Positions 1 to 7,514 of a DNA stretch of 64,000 nucleotides are shown here, piece by piece. A program made the position numbers and the translations under genes. Source of the stretch: DATARH01 sp050246595 (GTDB lineage Bacteria; Pseudomonadota; Alphaproteobacteria; ATCC43930; CGMCC-115725); contig JBFWVT010000009.1 of the NCBI GenBank assembly GCA_050246595.1, positions 1 to 64,000 on the forward strand. Direction: 5' to 3'. The notes under the pieces were generated by a model. That model ran no database searches, was not told the DNA's origin, and was given only the letters and a program-made list of their open reading frames with translations. Numbering within the stretch: position 1 is the first letter of the stretch; each line of letters starts with the position of its first letter.

Positions 1-2
1 TC

Positions 3-77
3 GCCCGCGAGGCGCTCAGAGTGATGGCCGGGATCTACTGGGATTTGGGCGAGGCCGGGGTGCCGCGCAGCCGCTGA
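3..77 (+). CDS. C-terminal end of an unidentified protein (partial)
   Basis: An open frame enters from the left edge and stops at TGA 75-77. Its last residues, ending WDLGEAGVPRSR, have normal protein composition. Only 24 residues are visible, so no family can be named. The other two forward frames here give unlikely arginine/glycine-rich strings, which favours this frame. The gene could equally be a remnant, since the DNA just downstream carries repeat copies. Confidence 0.4.
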   Translation, partial: AREALRVMAGIYWDLGEAGVPRSR

Positions 78-241
78 CTGCGCCGGTCAGGAACCGGGAC
101 GGAAATGCCGCAACCGGTGCTTGGCGATTCAAACCAAGCGTCTTGTGCTGTAACAGCGCGATCAAGCGGGAAGATCGCCCGCGGCGTATGCCCGCTAATT
201 TGGCTGGTCAGCATCGTTCGTCCTTCGGGACGCACGACGCC

Positions 242-316
242 AATGCCGGTTAAATCAGGACAATAACCAGCCGTTGCGCTCCTCGAAATGGCGATGCCGG
301 TCAAATCAGGACAGCA
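242..316. repeat. Two direct copies of a ~22-base repeat
   Basis: The string ATGCCGGTTAAATCAGGACA at about 242-261 recurs as ATGCCGGTCAAATCAGGACA at about 293-312, differing at one base within that stretch and set about 51 bases apart. Such paired end-like sequences are common at IS termini, but no transposase frame is present, so this may be a solo-end or MITE remnant. The rest of 78-356 holds no credible gene. Confidence 0.4.
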
Positions 317-356
317 CCCGTCCGTCGGATCATATCGTCTCCCAGCCGCACGGGTG

Positions 357-1444
357 CTACGATCCGGACTTGTACCCTTTTGCGGGCACGCCGTAGTCGG
401 ACGGACCCCCAATCTCCCGCAGGCCAAAAGCTCTGCGCAGACGCTGGTAGAGCTTTGGGGTCAGCAGCCAGATAACCGCGCGCCGACCGTTGCCGTTCAG
501 GCGTTCAATGATGGCGTTGGGGAAGTGCGCGATCTTCCAGACCCGCGGGTTGTCGTAGCGCAGCATCTAACCCCTCAACGCGCGCCAGAGCCGTGGGTCC
601 TTGTTCTTTCTGTCGATGATGTAGCCCTGCAGCCACTGCAGAAACACCCCCTCTTCTCCATCTCGCCCGCCGAACCCTCGGTTCGGCAGGCGGACGCGTC
701 ATGCTGCCGGTAGTAATCGAGCACGACATCGAGTGCGATGACCTTGTAGTTCAGGAAAATCTTGAAGAGGAAGGCCTGGTCCTCGAACAGCGTCCGGAAC
801 TGCTCCTCGAAGCCGCCGACCTGGATGAGAGGGTCCCGCCGGATCAGCGGACTGCAAATCCCGGGAAGACCGGCGCCGTGGCCCTCCAGACAGCTGATCG
901 CCATATCGGGCGGCGAAATTGCGATCCCGGCCGGGACCGCGAGCGCCGCCGTCATGTCGGCGGCCAGCCAGGGGCGCGAACGCGGCAGGTTCCCGCGATT
1001 CCAACTGCACCACGTCAGCGTCGGCGACATGGACATCGCGATGTCGGGCAGAGGATCGAGCACTTCGAGATGGCGCACCAACCGATCCGGCAGCCAGACA
1101 TCGTCAGCGTCGAGGAACGCGATGTATTCGCCGCGAGCGATGCGCACGCCGGCGTTGCGCGACGCGCTCATGCCGCGGTTTTCGTGGTTCGGATGCTCGA
1201 TACAGGTGATCCGCCCGGGGTGAGCGGCGGCATAGCGTCTGGCGATCTCCGTGGCGCCGTCGACGGGGCCGTCATCGACCAGAATAAGCTCCCAATTCGA
1301 GTAGCTCTGCGCGAGAACGCTCTCGATGGCTTCGCCGATGAAGGCCTCGCCGTTCAGGAAGATCGTGATGCAGGAGATCAGCGGCTCGCGCCGTGTCCCG
1401 CGCCCCTGCTCGTCATCGGAAACGCGTTCCGGATGACCCCGCAT
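357..1444 (-). pseudogene. Family 2 glycosyltransferase, frameshifted and with a nonsense codon
   Basis: The start at 1444 has a GGAGG site six bases upstream. The N-terminal two thirds is a clear GT-A glycosyltransferase with LILVDDG and the metal-binding AFLDADD motif. It is a paralogue of the intact GT2 at 4792-5871. Near the C-terminus the frame is lost at a run of five C (plus strand 647-651). Past it, another frame resumes homology (VFLQWLQGY matching VFLAWLQEH of the paralogue). That frame then meets TAG where the paralogue has CAG (Gln), just before MLRYDNPRVW. Two independent lesions argue for a real pseudogene rather than one sequencing slip. The truncated protein would still contain the whole catalytic domain, so residual activity is not excluded. 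Confidence 0.75.
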
Positions 1445-2272
1445 AGGCTCCTCCATCCGTGCGCCGCTTGCGTCGCTCTGCATCGACTGACGCCGATCAG
1501 TCGCGAATATGGTTACGACCGCGGTACGCCGATCGACCGTTACCATATCGAGAACTTTCTTGAGGAGCACGCAAGCCTTATCCGCGGCCGGGTGCTTGAG
1601 ATTTCCGAGAACACCTACACTCGCCGCTTTGGCGGCGCGCGGGTCACGCATCGCAACCTGCTGCACCATTACGTTCACACCCGCGCGACCCGCCATCCCG
1701 TGAGCTTCTGGACCGGTCTGGGCGCCGTTCGACGGGCAGCATGGTCGAGGGTCGGCGGCTTTGATCCCGCCCAGCGTATGATGGAAGACATCGAGCTTGG
1801 CATGCGCCTTGCCAGAGGCGGAGGCAAAATCCGTCTCGACCCGGAGCTTCAGGGGAAACACCTGAAAGCCTGGTCGCTTATCGCCCTGATCCGCATGGAC
1901 CTGTTCGACAGGGCCATGCCCTGGAGTCGGCTGATGTTGCGCGACGGCTGTCTCAACCGGGAACTGAACCTTTCCGGGGAGCACCGTGCGAGCGCCCTGC
2001 TCGCGGCGCTGACGGTTGCGGCACTTCTTGCCTCTGCCTTTGATCCTCGTGCGCTCGCTGTCGCAACGGTGGCGCTTGGAGCCTTTCTGACTGTAAATTT
2101 CGGCTTTCTCCGCCTCATCGACCGGCGGTCGGGACCGGCCGGGGCAATCGCCGCCGTCCCGCTGCATATGCTGCATTACGGTTGCGCGATGGAGGGCTTG
2201 CTGTGGGTGCTGCTCACCGAGCGAACACCGAGGATCATGAGTTGGCTGTGTGCCGCGCAGAAAGATCGTTAA
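1433..2272 (+). CDS. Chimera of a methyltransferase N-terminus and a GT2 C-terminus
   Basis: The first ~75 residues (ISREYGYDRGTPIDRYHIEN, then RGRVLEIS and YTRRFGG) match the N-terminal part of SAM-dependent methyltransferases often found beside glycosyltransferases. The frame then runs straight into the C-terminal half of a GT2 protein (FWTGLGAVRR, MMEDIELGMRLARGG, KHLKAWSL), ending with hydrophobic segments. Neither half is complete: the SAM-binding core and the GT2 nucleotide-binding half (VDDG, DxD) are missing. The junction lies near NLLHHYVH, about 1655-1680. The simplest reading is a fusion by deletion between two adjacent genes. The start ATG 1433 overlaps the divergent GT2 start at 1444; the 3' end overlaps the convergent GT2 by four bases. 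Function is doubtful. Confidence 0.55.
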   Translation: MTPHRLLHPCAACVALHRLTPISREYGYDRGTPIDRYHIENFLEEHASLIRGRVLEISENTYTRRFGGARVTHRNLLHHYVHTRATRHPVSFWTGLGAVRRAAWSRVGGFDPAQRMMEDIELGMRLARGGGKIRLDPELQGKHLKAWSLIALIRMDLFDRAMPWSRLMLRDGCLNRELNLSGEHRASALLAALTVAALLASAFDPRALAVATVALGAFLTVNFGFLRLIDRRSGPAGAIAAVPLHMLHYGCAMEGLLWVLLTERTPRIMSWLCAAQKDR

Positions 2273-3345
2273 GTGCGGAGCTCCTTATCGACCCCTCGCC
2301 GCACCACACGTTCCGCATCGGCACGTTCAAGACGCTGCCGGTCGCGCGCAGGCAACAGCATATGACCTTCCCAGGGCACGGTCGCGGGATCGGCCCCGTC
2401 GAAACGACGCCCGATTTCGGGGTCCCGAGGGCGCCGGCCGAGCATCGCGCGACCCACCCAATGCGCCGCCATCGCCGGCATGCGCATTGTTTTGACGGGG
2501 TCCTGCGCAAGCCGGAACTCGATGAACCTCAGACCGCCCACGACCGATCCCGCCGCGAGCATCTGCAACCCGAACCCCACAGTACGCGCCCGCCCCAGCG
2601 CGAACACCCAGTCGGGAACCGTTGGTTCCTGCCCGGCGGCCAGTTCCAGCACCTTGAGGTTCGACCGCGCGACACGGGCCACCGCTCGCGACATATTCGC
2701 CGAATGCATTCGATAGCCCACCAGCGCTTGCCGACAACAGCCGTTCGGCCCAAGCGCGGCGAGCCGCAGCTGCAGCCGGGGATCCTCGGCGCCTTCGATG
2801 CCCCATGCGCGCAGCCGCGGATCATGACCGCCGCAATGTCGAGCCAGTCCGACGGGCACCATCAGGCTGCTGATATTGGTGAAATAGGTTGTGGCGATCT
2901 GCCGGCACAGCGTGTCGCCGCTGAGGTCGGCCAGGGTCCGGGGGTTGCGACGGATATATCCGTTCTTATCGATCAAGCGGTAGCCGGTATATACAAAGCT
3001 CAAGGGTGCGGCTGCCGAGGCGAACACGAATAGCTGCTTCTCGATTTTCTGCCGCGCCCACAGATCGTCGGCATCGAGCCAGGCGGCGTATCGACCCGTT
3101 GCCGCCGCGAGAGCAGTGTTGCGCGCCACCGCCACCCCTGCGTTCGCCTGCCGGATCAGGCGAATACGCGAATCGCGTCGCGCATGCGTTTCGATGATAT
3201 CGGGGGTTGTATCCTGCGAGCCGTCATCAACAACGATGATTTCGAGATCGCGCCAGGTCTGGCCGGCGGCGCTCGCCAGCGTCTCGCCGATGGTCGCCTC
3301 AGCATTGTAGGCCGGAATGATTACGGTAACCCGCGGCGGCATCAA
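2269..3345 (-). CDS. Family 2 glycosyltransferase
   Basis: This 358-residue protein has a full-length GT-A fold signature: VTVIIPAYNAEATI at residues 6-19, IIVVDDGSQD at about 37-46 and the nucleotide-sugar/metal motif LDADD at 90-94. It probably transfers a sugar from a nucleotide donor to a surface polysaccharide or glycoconjugate on the cytoplasmic face. Acceptor and sugar cannot be told from sequence. It appears intact, unlike its neighbours. It lies among glycosyltransferase, methyltransferase and deacetylase genes, so a capsule or exopolysaccharide role is a reasonable inference. Confidence 0.85.
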   Translation of the reverse strand: MMPPRVTVIIPAYNAEATIGETLASAAGQTWRDLEIIVVDDGSQDTTPDIIETHARRDSRIRLIRQANAGVAVARNTALAAATGRYAAWLDADDLWARQKIEKQLFVFASAAAPLSFVYTGYRLIDKNGYIRRNPRTLADLSGDTLCRQIATTYFTNISSLMVPVGLARHCGGHDPRLRAWGIEGAEDPRLQLRLAALGPNGCCRQALVGYRMHSANMSRAVARVARSNLKVLELAAGQEPTVPDWVFALGRARTVGFGLQMLAAGSVVGGLRFIEFRLAQDPVKTMRMPAMAAHWVGRAMLGRRPRDPEIGRRFDGADPATVPWEGHMLLPARDRQRLERADAERVVRRGVDKELRT

Positions 3346-3847
3346 CCCTCGCGATCATTGGTCTGCGACGGCAGCGGCGCGCCGCCGACGCTCTTAAATG
3401 ACGAGCCTCACATCCGATCCGTAGCAGCCTGCCGCGCCGATGATGATCACATACGGGGAAGACTTTCCCGGACGTTCCAGGCATCAGCTATTTCAATCCG
3501 AACATTCAAACGGCGGTCTTCCCGATCAAGGAGCAAAACAATACACTCGATGCGCTGCCGATGTGCTGCGCGCCGAAGTTAACAGGGTGCGACATTGATG
3601 GCGCTTGCGATATCATCCGCGGCGGATTGCTGCGGTGTCATTCTGATCTCGTAGCTCAGTTTGGGTATAAAAGGCCCACCGTCATTCCGGAGTCGCCCGC
3701 GCAGCGGAGCCTGGCATCTATGAGTACCTGCTTTGCCGAGGCACTCGCGAATTTGTGTTCCCAGCTTCCGGGCTCACGGACTGCGTCCGCGCCCCGGAAT
3801 GACAATGTTGCCGTCCGAACCGGGACACCACCGAAAAGTCAGCCCGC
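3346..3847. other. 502-base gap with degraded sequence and a palindromic repeat fragment
   Basis: No credible complete gene is seen. The stretch 3680-3810 carries GTCATTCCGG and, inverted about 100 bases later, CCGGAATGAC, typical of dispersed extragenic palindromes in alphaproteobacteria. A short plus-strand frame around 3470-3560 looks protein-like but has no start or recognisable domain and may be a gene remnant. Confidence 0.4.
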
Positions 3848-4792
3848 TTGACAGACCCTCTCGCTTCGCTCCGCTTTCGTCTTCGAAACCGGGCGCGTCA
3901 GGCGCGCCAGAGCCTCACGCGCATGCGCGCCAAGGTGCAGTCGCACGGGTTCGTGCTGATGTACCATCGCATCGCCGAACCTTTATCGGACCCGTGGGAT
4001 CTGGCGGTATCGCCGAACAATTTCCGGGCGCAGCTGGAGGTGGTCAGACGCGAAGGCGTCTGTCTGCCGCTGCCGGATTTCGCGGCGCGGATCACGGACC
4101 GGAACTGTCTGCGCCGACTGTTCGCCATCACTTTCGACGATGGGTATCGCGACAATCTCATCAACGCCGCACCCGCTTTGGAGGCGCACGATCTGCCGGC
4201 CACGATTTTTGTCGTGAGCGGCGCGGTCGGCGCGGGTTGCGACTTCTGGTGGGATGCGCTGGCGCGCGTGTTCCTGAGCATACCCAGCCTGCCGTACGAA
4301 CTGCGGATCGACACGGGCGTCGGGACGCACAAGTGGACGCCCGGGACAGTCGCGCAATGCACCCGCCGGGAAATCGAACATCTGTCGGCGTGGCGGGTGG
4401 ATGAGGAGCCGGCAACGCATGGCCGCCAGAAGCTGTTTCTCGCAGTCTGACGCGTGCTGATCGCCTGCCCGTTCGACGAGGCCGAGGAGGCTTGCCAACG
4501 CGTGCTCGACTGGGCGGGTGCGGACCGAGCCGGGCCGGCCCAGGATCGAACCCTGGGCGCGGAGGAAATCGCCCGCCTCGCGCGCAGCAAGCTTGTCGAT
4601 ATCGGCGGTCATACGGTCAGCCACCGATCGCTCGACAAGGTCTCGCGCGACGTCGCGATCGCCGAGATCGAAGGCTGTCGGACCCGGTTGAGCGAGATTG
4701 CCGGCCGCGAAATACATCGCATTCCGCGGGTCAGCGTGCTGAATGTGGACGGCGAGGATTTCGGTCGCTTTCTGCGGGAGATCGTAGGCTGA
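3848..4792 (+). pseudogene. Polysaccharide deacetylase with in-frame TGA and internal deletion
   Basis: The protein starts at TTG 3848. It shows the NodB-homology motif 1 (FAITFDDGYRDN) and, after an interruption, motif 2 (GGHTVSH). TGA at 4448-4450 splits the gene; the reading frame continues unchanged on the other side (LFLAV-stop-RVLIACPFDEAEE), so this is a point nonsense change, probably TGG (Trp) to TGA. Near 4712-4725 the sequence jumps from REIH to RIPRVSVLNVDGEDF. Family members normally have several dozen residues there, including the FSYP-type segment, so a second, deletion lesion exists. A functional enzyme would remove N- or O-acetyl groups from a polysaccharide. The TGA of the second half overlaps the ATG of the following GT2. 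Confidence 0.75.
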
Positions 4793-5871
4793 TGCGGAGA
4801 CCCGCGGCGGACGCGCCGGCAATTACCGCGATCATGATCTTTCCCAATGGGGAGGTCTTTATTGCCGAAGCCATAGAAAGCGTCCTGGCTCAGACCTTTG
4901 AGGACTGGGAGCTGATCCTGGTCGATGACGGAAGCACCGACCGAGCCACCGAGATCGCCAAGTGCTATGCGGCTCAGGACCCTCGGAGAATCCGGTATGC
5001 CGAGCACCCCGGGCACGAAAACCGCGGCATGAGCGCCTCGCGCAACCTCGGATTGCGGCTGGCTCGGGGCGAGTATGTCGCTTTCCTCGATGCCGACGAC
5101 ATCTGGCTTCCTCGCCGCCTGGAGGTTCATATCGATCTGCTCGACCGTCACCCGGAGGTCGAACTCGTCGCTGGGGCCATGCTGTGGTGGCGCAGCTGGG
5201 CGCCCAGGAGCGTGACCCGCCGGCCATGGGAGCGGACCGACAGCGTCACGCCCAGCGGCTGGCTGCTGCACCAGGCTATCGAGCCGCCGACCGTCGCGGC
5301 GCGGTTTCTCCAAGGTCGGTTCAAGCTGCCCGGGATCTGCAGCGTCACGGCCCGGCGTAAAGCCGTGCTGGAGGCTGGGGGGTTCAACGACGCGTTCCGT
5401 ACATTTTTCGAGGATCAGGTATTTCTCTTCCGCATGTGCCTGCGCTTTCGCGCGCTGGCCATCGACGAGGTGCTGGACTGCTATCGTCAGCACCCGGATT
5501 CCGCCTGCAACTGCGAAAATCTCAGGGCGGCGGACAAGCGTCTGCGGCCGGTGTTTCTCGCCTGGCTGCAGGAGCATCTCGTCGATATCGGCTGCAAGGA
5601 TGCCGAGATCTGGCGCGAATTGCGTTTGCAGATGTTACGGTTCGATCGGCCGCGGCTCTGGTGGTGGTTATGTCTGCCGACGCGGGTGCGCGACTGGCTG
5701 GACGAGCACCGCCCGCGGATGCTGCTGCTGCTGACCCCGGCCGGCTATCACGGTCTGCGGCGCAAGCTTGGTCTGCAAAGCCTGGAGGGGACACCGCCGC
5801 CGCAGCGACCCGCGATCCCTCCACCGCCTGAGGCGGGGCGCGCCGGCGCGGCCAAGGCGGCGCCATCGTAA
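4792..5871 (+). CDS. Family 2 glycosyltransferase
   Basis: ATG 4792 overlaps the preceding stop (TGATG), implying former translational coupling to the deacetylase gene. The 359-residue product has the GT-A core: IESVLAQTFEDWELILVDDG (about residues 28-47) and VAFLDADDIW with the DxD at 100-103. The C-terminal third (FRTFFEDQVFLFRMC, YRQH) matches the broken paralogue at 357-1444. The last ~40 residues are proline/alanine rich. It is expected to be a cytoplasmic nucleotide-sugar transferase for a surface glycan; donor and acceptor are unknown. The gene seems intact in a decaying cluster. Confidence 0.85.
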   Translation: MRRPAADAPAITAIMIFPNGEVFIAEAIESVLAQTFEDWELILVDDGSTDRATEIAKCYAAQDPRRIRYAEHPGHENRGMSASRNLGLRLARGEYVAFLDADDIWLPRRLEVHIDLLDRHPEVELVAGAMLWWRSWAPRSVTRRPWERTDSVTPSGWLLHQAIEPPTVAARFLQGRFKLPGICSVTARRKAVLEAGGFNDAFRTFFEDQVFLFRMCLRFRALAIDEVLDCYRQHPDSACNCENLRAADKRLRPVFLAWLQEHLVDIGCKDAEIWRELRLQMLRFDRPRLWWWLCLPTRVRDWLDEHRPRMLLLLTPAGYHGLRRKLGLQSLEGTPPPQRPAIPPPPEAGRAGAAKAAPS

Positions 5872-6005
5872 GGGCGACGACCTCCCTGGGCGCATCGTGA
5901 GCAAAACCGCTTTGCAACCGAGATATTTCCTGAGGATAGCTGCCTTCAACACGGCCCTCGTCTCGGGAAAACAGCCCATCCGTCGCCAAATCTCAGTCGG
6001 CCCGC

Positions 6006-7232
6006 TCAGATCGCGCCCGCCTCCCGCAGCACCCTCAGCTCCGCTTCCGACAGACCGAGCCAGCCGCTATAGATTTCGGCATTGTGCTGCCCCACGGTCG
6101 GGCTCGGCGCAGCCGGCGCTTTTTCCAATCCATGCAGCCGCAGCGGCGAGGTCGGCAAGGTGATCGGCCCCAATTCCGGGTGTTCGATCTCGGTCAGCAT
6201 GCCGCGCTCGTGCATGTGCGGGTCATGCATGACCTCGGGCGCGGTGCGCACCGGCGCGCACGGCACCCGTCCGGCCTTCAGCCGCGCGAACACCTCCATC
6301 TTCGGCAGCGTGCGGGTCCATTCGGCGACAACCGCATCGGTCTCGTCCATGTGCTTGATGCGGTCGGCGTTGGTGCGAAAGCGCGGGTCGTCGCCCAATT
6401 CCTCGCGCCCCATCGCCTTTATCAGATTCTTCCAGTGCCCCTCGGTGACGACATGGATCGCGGCCCACCCGTCGGCGCAGGGATAGACGTTGTACGGCGT
6501 GCTCGACAGCGCCGCCTGCCGGTTGCCGGTCCTGGGCGGCGGTTCGCCGGTACGGTGGTAATACTCGAAGCTGGCGGCGAGCGAGGAATACACGGTCTCC
6601 TGCATCGCAATCTCGACCAGCCGTCCTTCTCCACTGCCCTCGCCGCCGCGGTCGCGTTCATAGAGCGCGGTCATGATCCCGGCATACAGATGAATGCCGC
6701 CCATGAAATCGACGAGGGTCGGTCCGGCCTTCATCGGCGGCCCGTCCGGCGCGCCGGTCACGCTCATGATGCCCGAAGCGGCCTGGATCGTCAGGTCCAT
6801 CGCGAGATTGTCGCGGTCCGGCCCGCTGATCCCAAACCCGGTGCCGGTCGCGTAGATCAGCCGCGGATTGACCTCGCGCAGCACCGACCACCCGACTCCG
6901 AGATCATCCATCGTCCCCGGCGAGAAATTCTCCAGCAGCACATCGGCCCGCCTGACCATCTCGAACAAAAGCTCGCGCCCGCGCGGATGCTTGAGGTTCA
7001 ACGTCACCGCGCGCTTGTTCTGGTTCAGCATCGCGAACGGCAGAGTCGCGCTGGTCCCCGGCCGCGCCCGCCGCCGCAGCGGCTCCCCCGACGGCGGCTC
7101 GACCTTGATGACATCCGCCCCGCCCTTCGCGAGCAGCAACGTCGCGTAAGGCCCCTGAAAAATCTGCCCGAAATCGATGACGACAAGACCGGCGAGCGGC
7201 AACCGAGCCGATCCCTGCGCGTTGTCCGACAT
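6006..7232 (-). CDS. CaiB/BaiF family CoA-transferase
   Basis: The chosen start (ATG 7232, MSDNAQG) has a strong GGGAGGGG site immediately upstream and gives 408 residues, normal for class III CoA-transferases. Visible signatures are the N-terminal VVIDFGQIFQGPYATLLLA, DVIKVEPPSGEP, VLLENFSPG and the catalytic-Asp region AMDLTIQAASGIMS. The family moves CoA between a donor thioester such as succinyl-CoA and a carboxylic acid acceptor, as in formyl-CoA, carnitine or dicarboxylate metabolism. The substrate is not predictable here. A second, divergent family member lies at 60286-61470. No clear operon partner is next to it. Confidence 0.88.
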   Translation of the reverse strand: MSDNAQGSARLPLAGLVVIDFGQIFQGPYATLLLAKGGADVIKVEPPSGEPLRRRARPGTSATLPFAMLNQNKRAVTLNLKHPRGRELLFEMVRRADVLLENFSPGTMDDLGVGWSVLREVNPRLIYATGTGFGISGPDRDNLAMDLTIQAASGIMSVTGAPDGPPMKAGPTLVDFMGGIHLYAGIMTALYERDRGGEGSGEGRLVEIAMQETVYSSLAASFEYYHRTGEPPPRTGNRQAALSSTPYNVYPCADGWAAIHVVTEGHWKNLIKAMGREELGDDPRFRTNADRIKHMDETDAVVAEWTRTLPKMEVFARLKAGRVPCAPVRTAPEVMHDPHMHERGMLTEIEHPELGPITLPTSPLRLHGLEKAPAAPSPTVGQHNAEIYSGWLGLSEAELRVLREAGAI

Positions 7233-7327
7233 GCCCCCTCCCAATCGTTTCGGTCGCAAATCTGCGACGGCCACAGGCTTTGGCGCAAGGGCGCGACCGC
7301 TATCGACTGGTGATCGCGTATGGCAGA

Positions 7328-7484
7328 AGCGGCTGCAATTCGCTCCCTCTACGCCCCCGGGGGCGGAGAGGGTTGGGGTGAGGTGGGGGATTCCAGAGCG
7401 CTTGCCGGCACCCACCTCACCCTCCCATCGCTCGCGCGATGGGTCCCTCCCTCTCCCCCCTGAAGGGCGGAGAGGGGACTGATC
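7328..7484. repeat. GC-rich extragenic palindromic repeat
   Basis: Inside this gene-free stretch GGGTGAGGTGGG (7376-7387) and CCCACCTCACCC (7411-7422) form perfect 12-base arms. C/G-rich flanks (CCTCCCTCTCCCC, GGCGGAGAGGG) lie around them. Related CTCCC/GGGAG hairpins occur at 11600-11705, 17516-17640 and 56791-56838. Confidence 0.6.
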
Positions 7485-7514
7485 ATGCCGTTCGCAAATG
7501 CAATCGCCCTGTCG

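Noticed and set aside
575..2176. Single 533-codon minus-strand gene
   Set aside because: Only the part from 1444 downward is a glycosyltransferase; the upstream part is the antisense of the methyltransferase-GT2 frame and has no family features.
3648..3680. tRNA-like string CTCGTAGCTCAGTTTGGGTA
   Set aside because: It resembles a D-arm, but no anticodon stem, T-arm or acceptor pairing follows; the next bases belong to a palindromic repeat.
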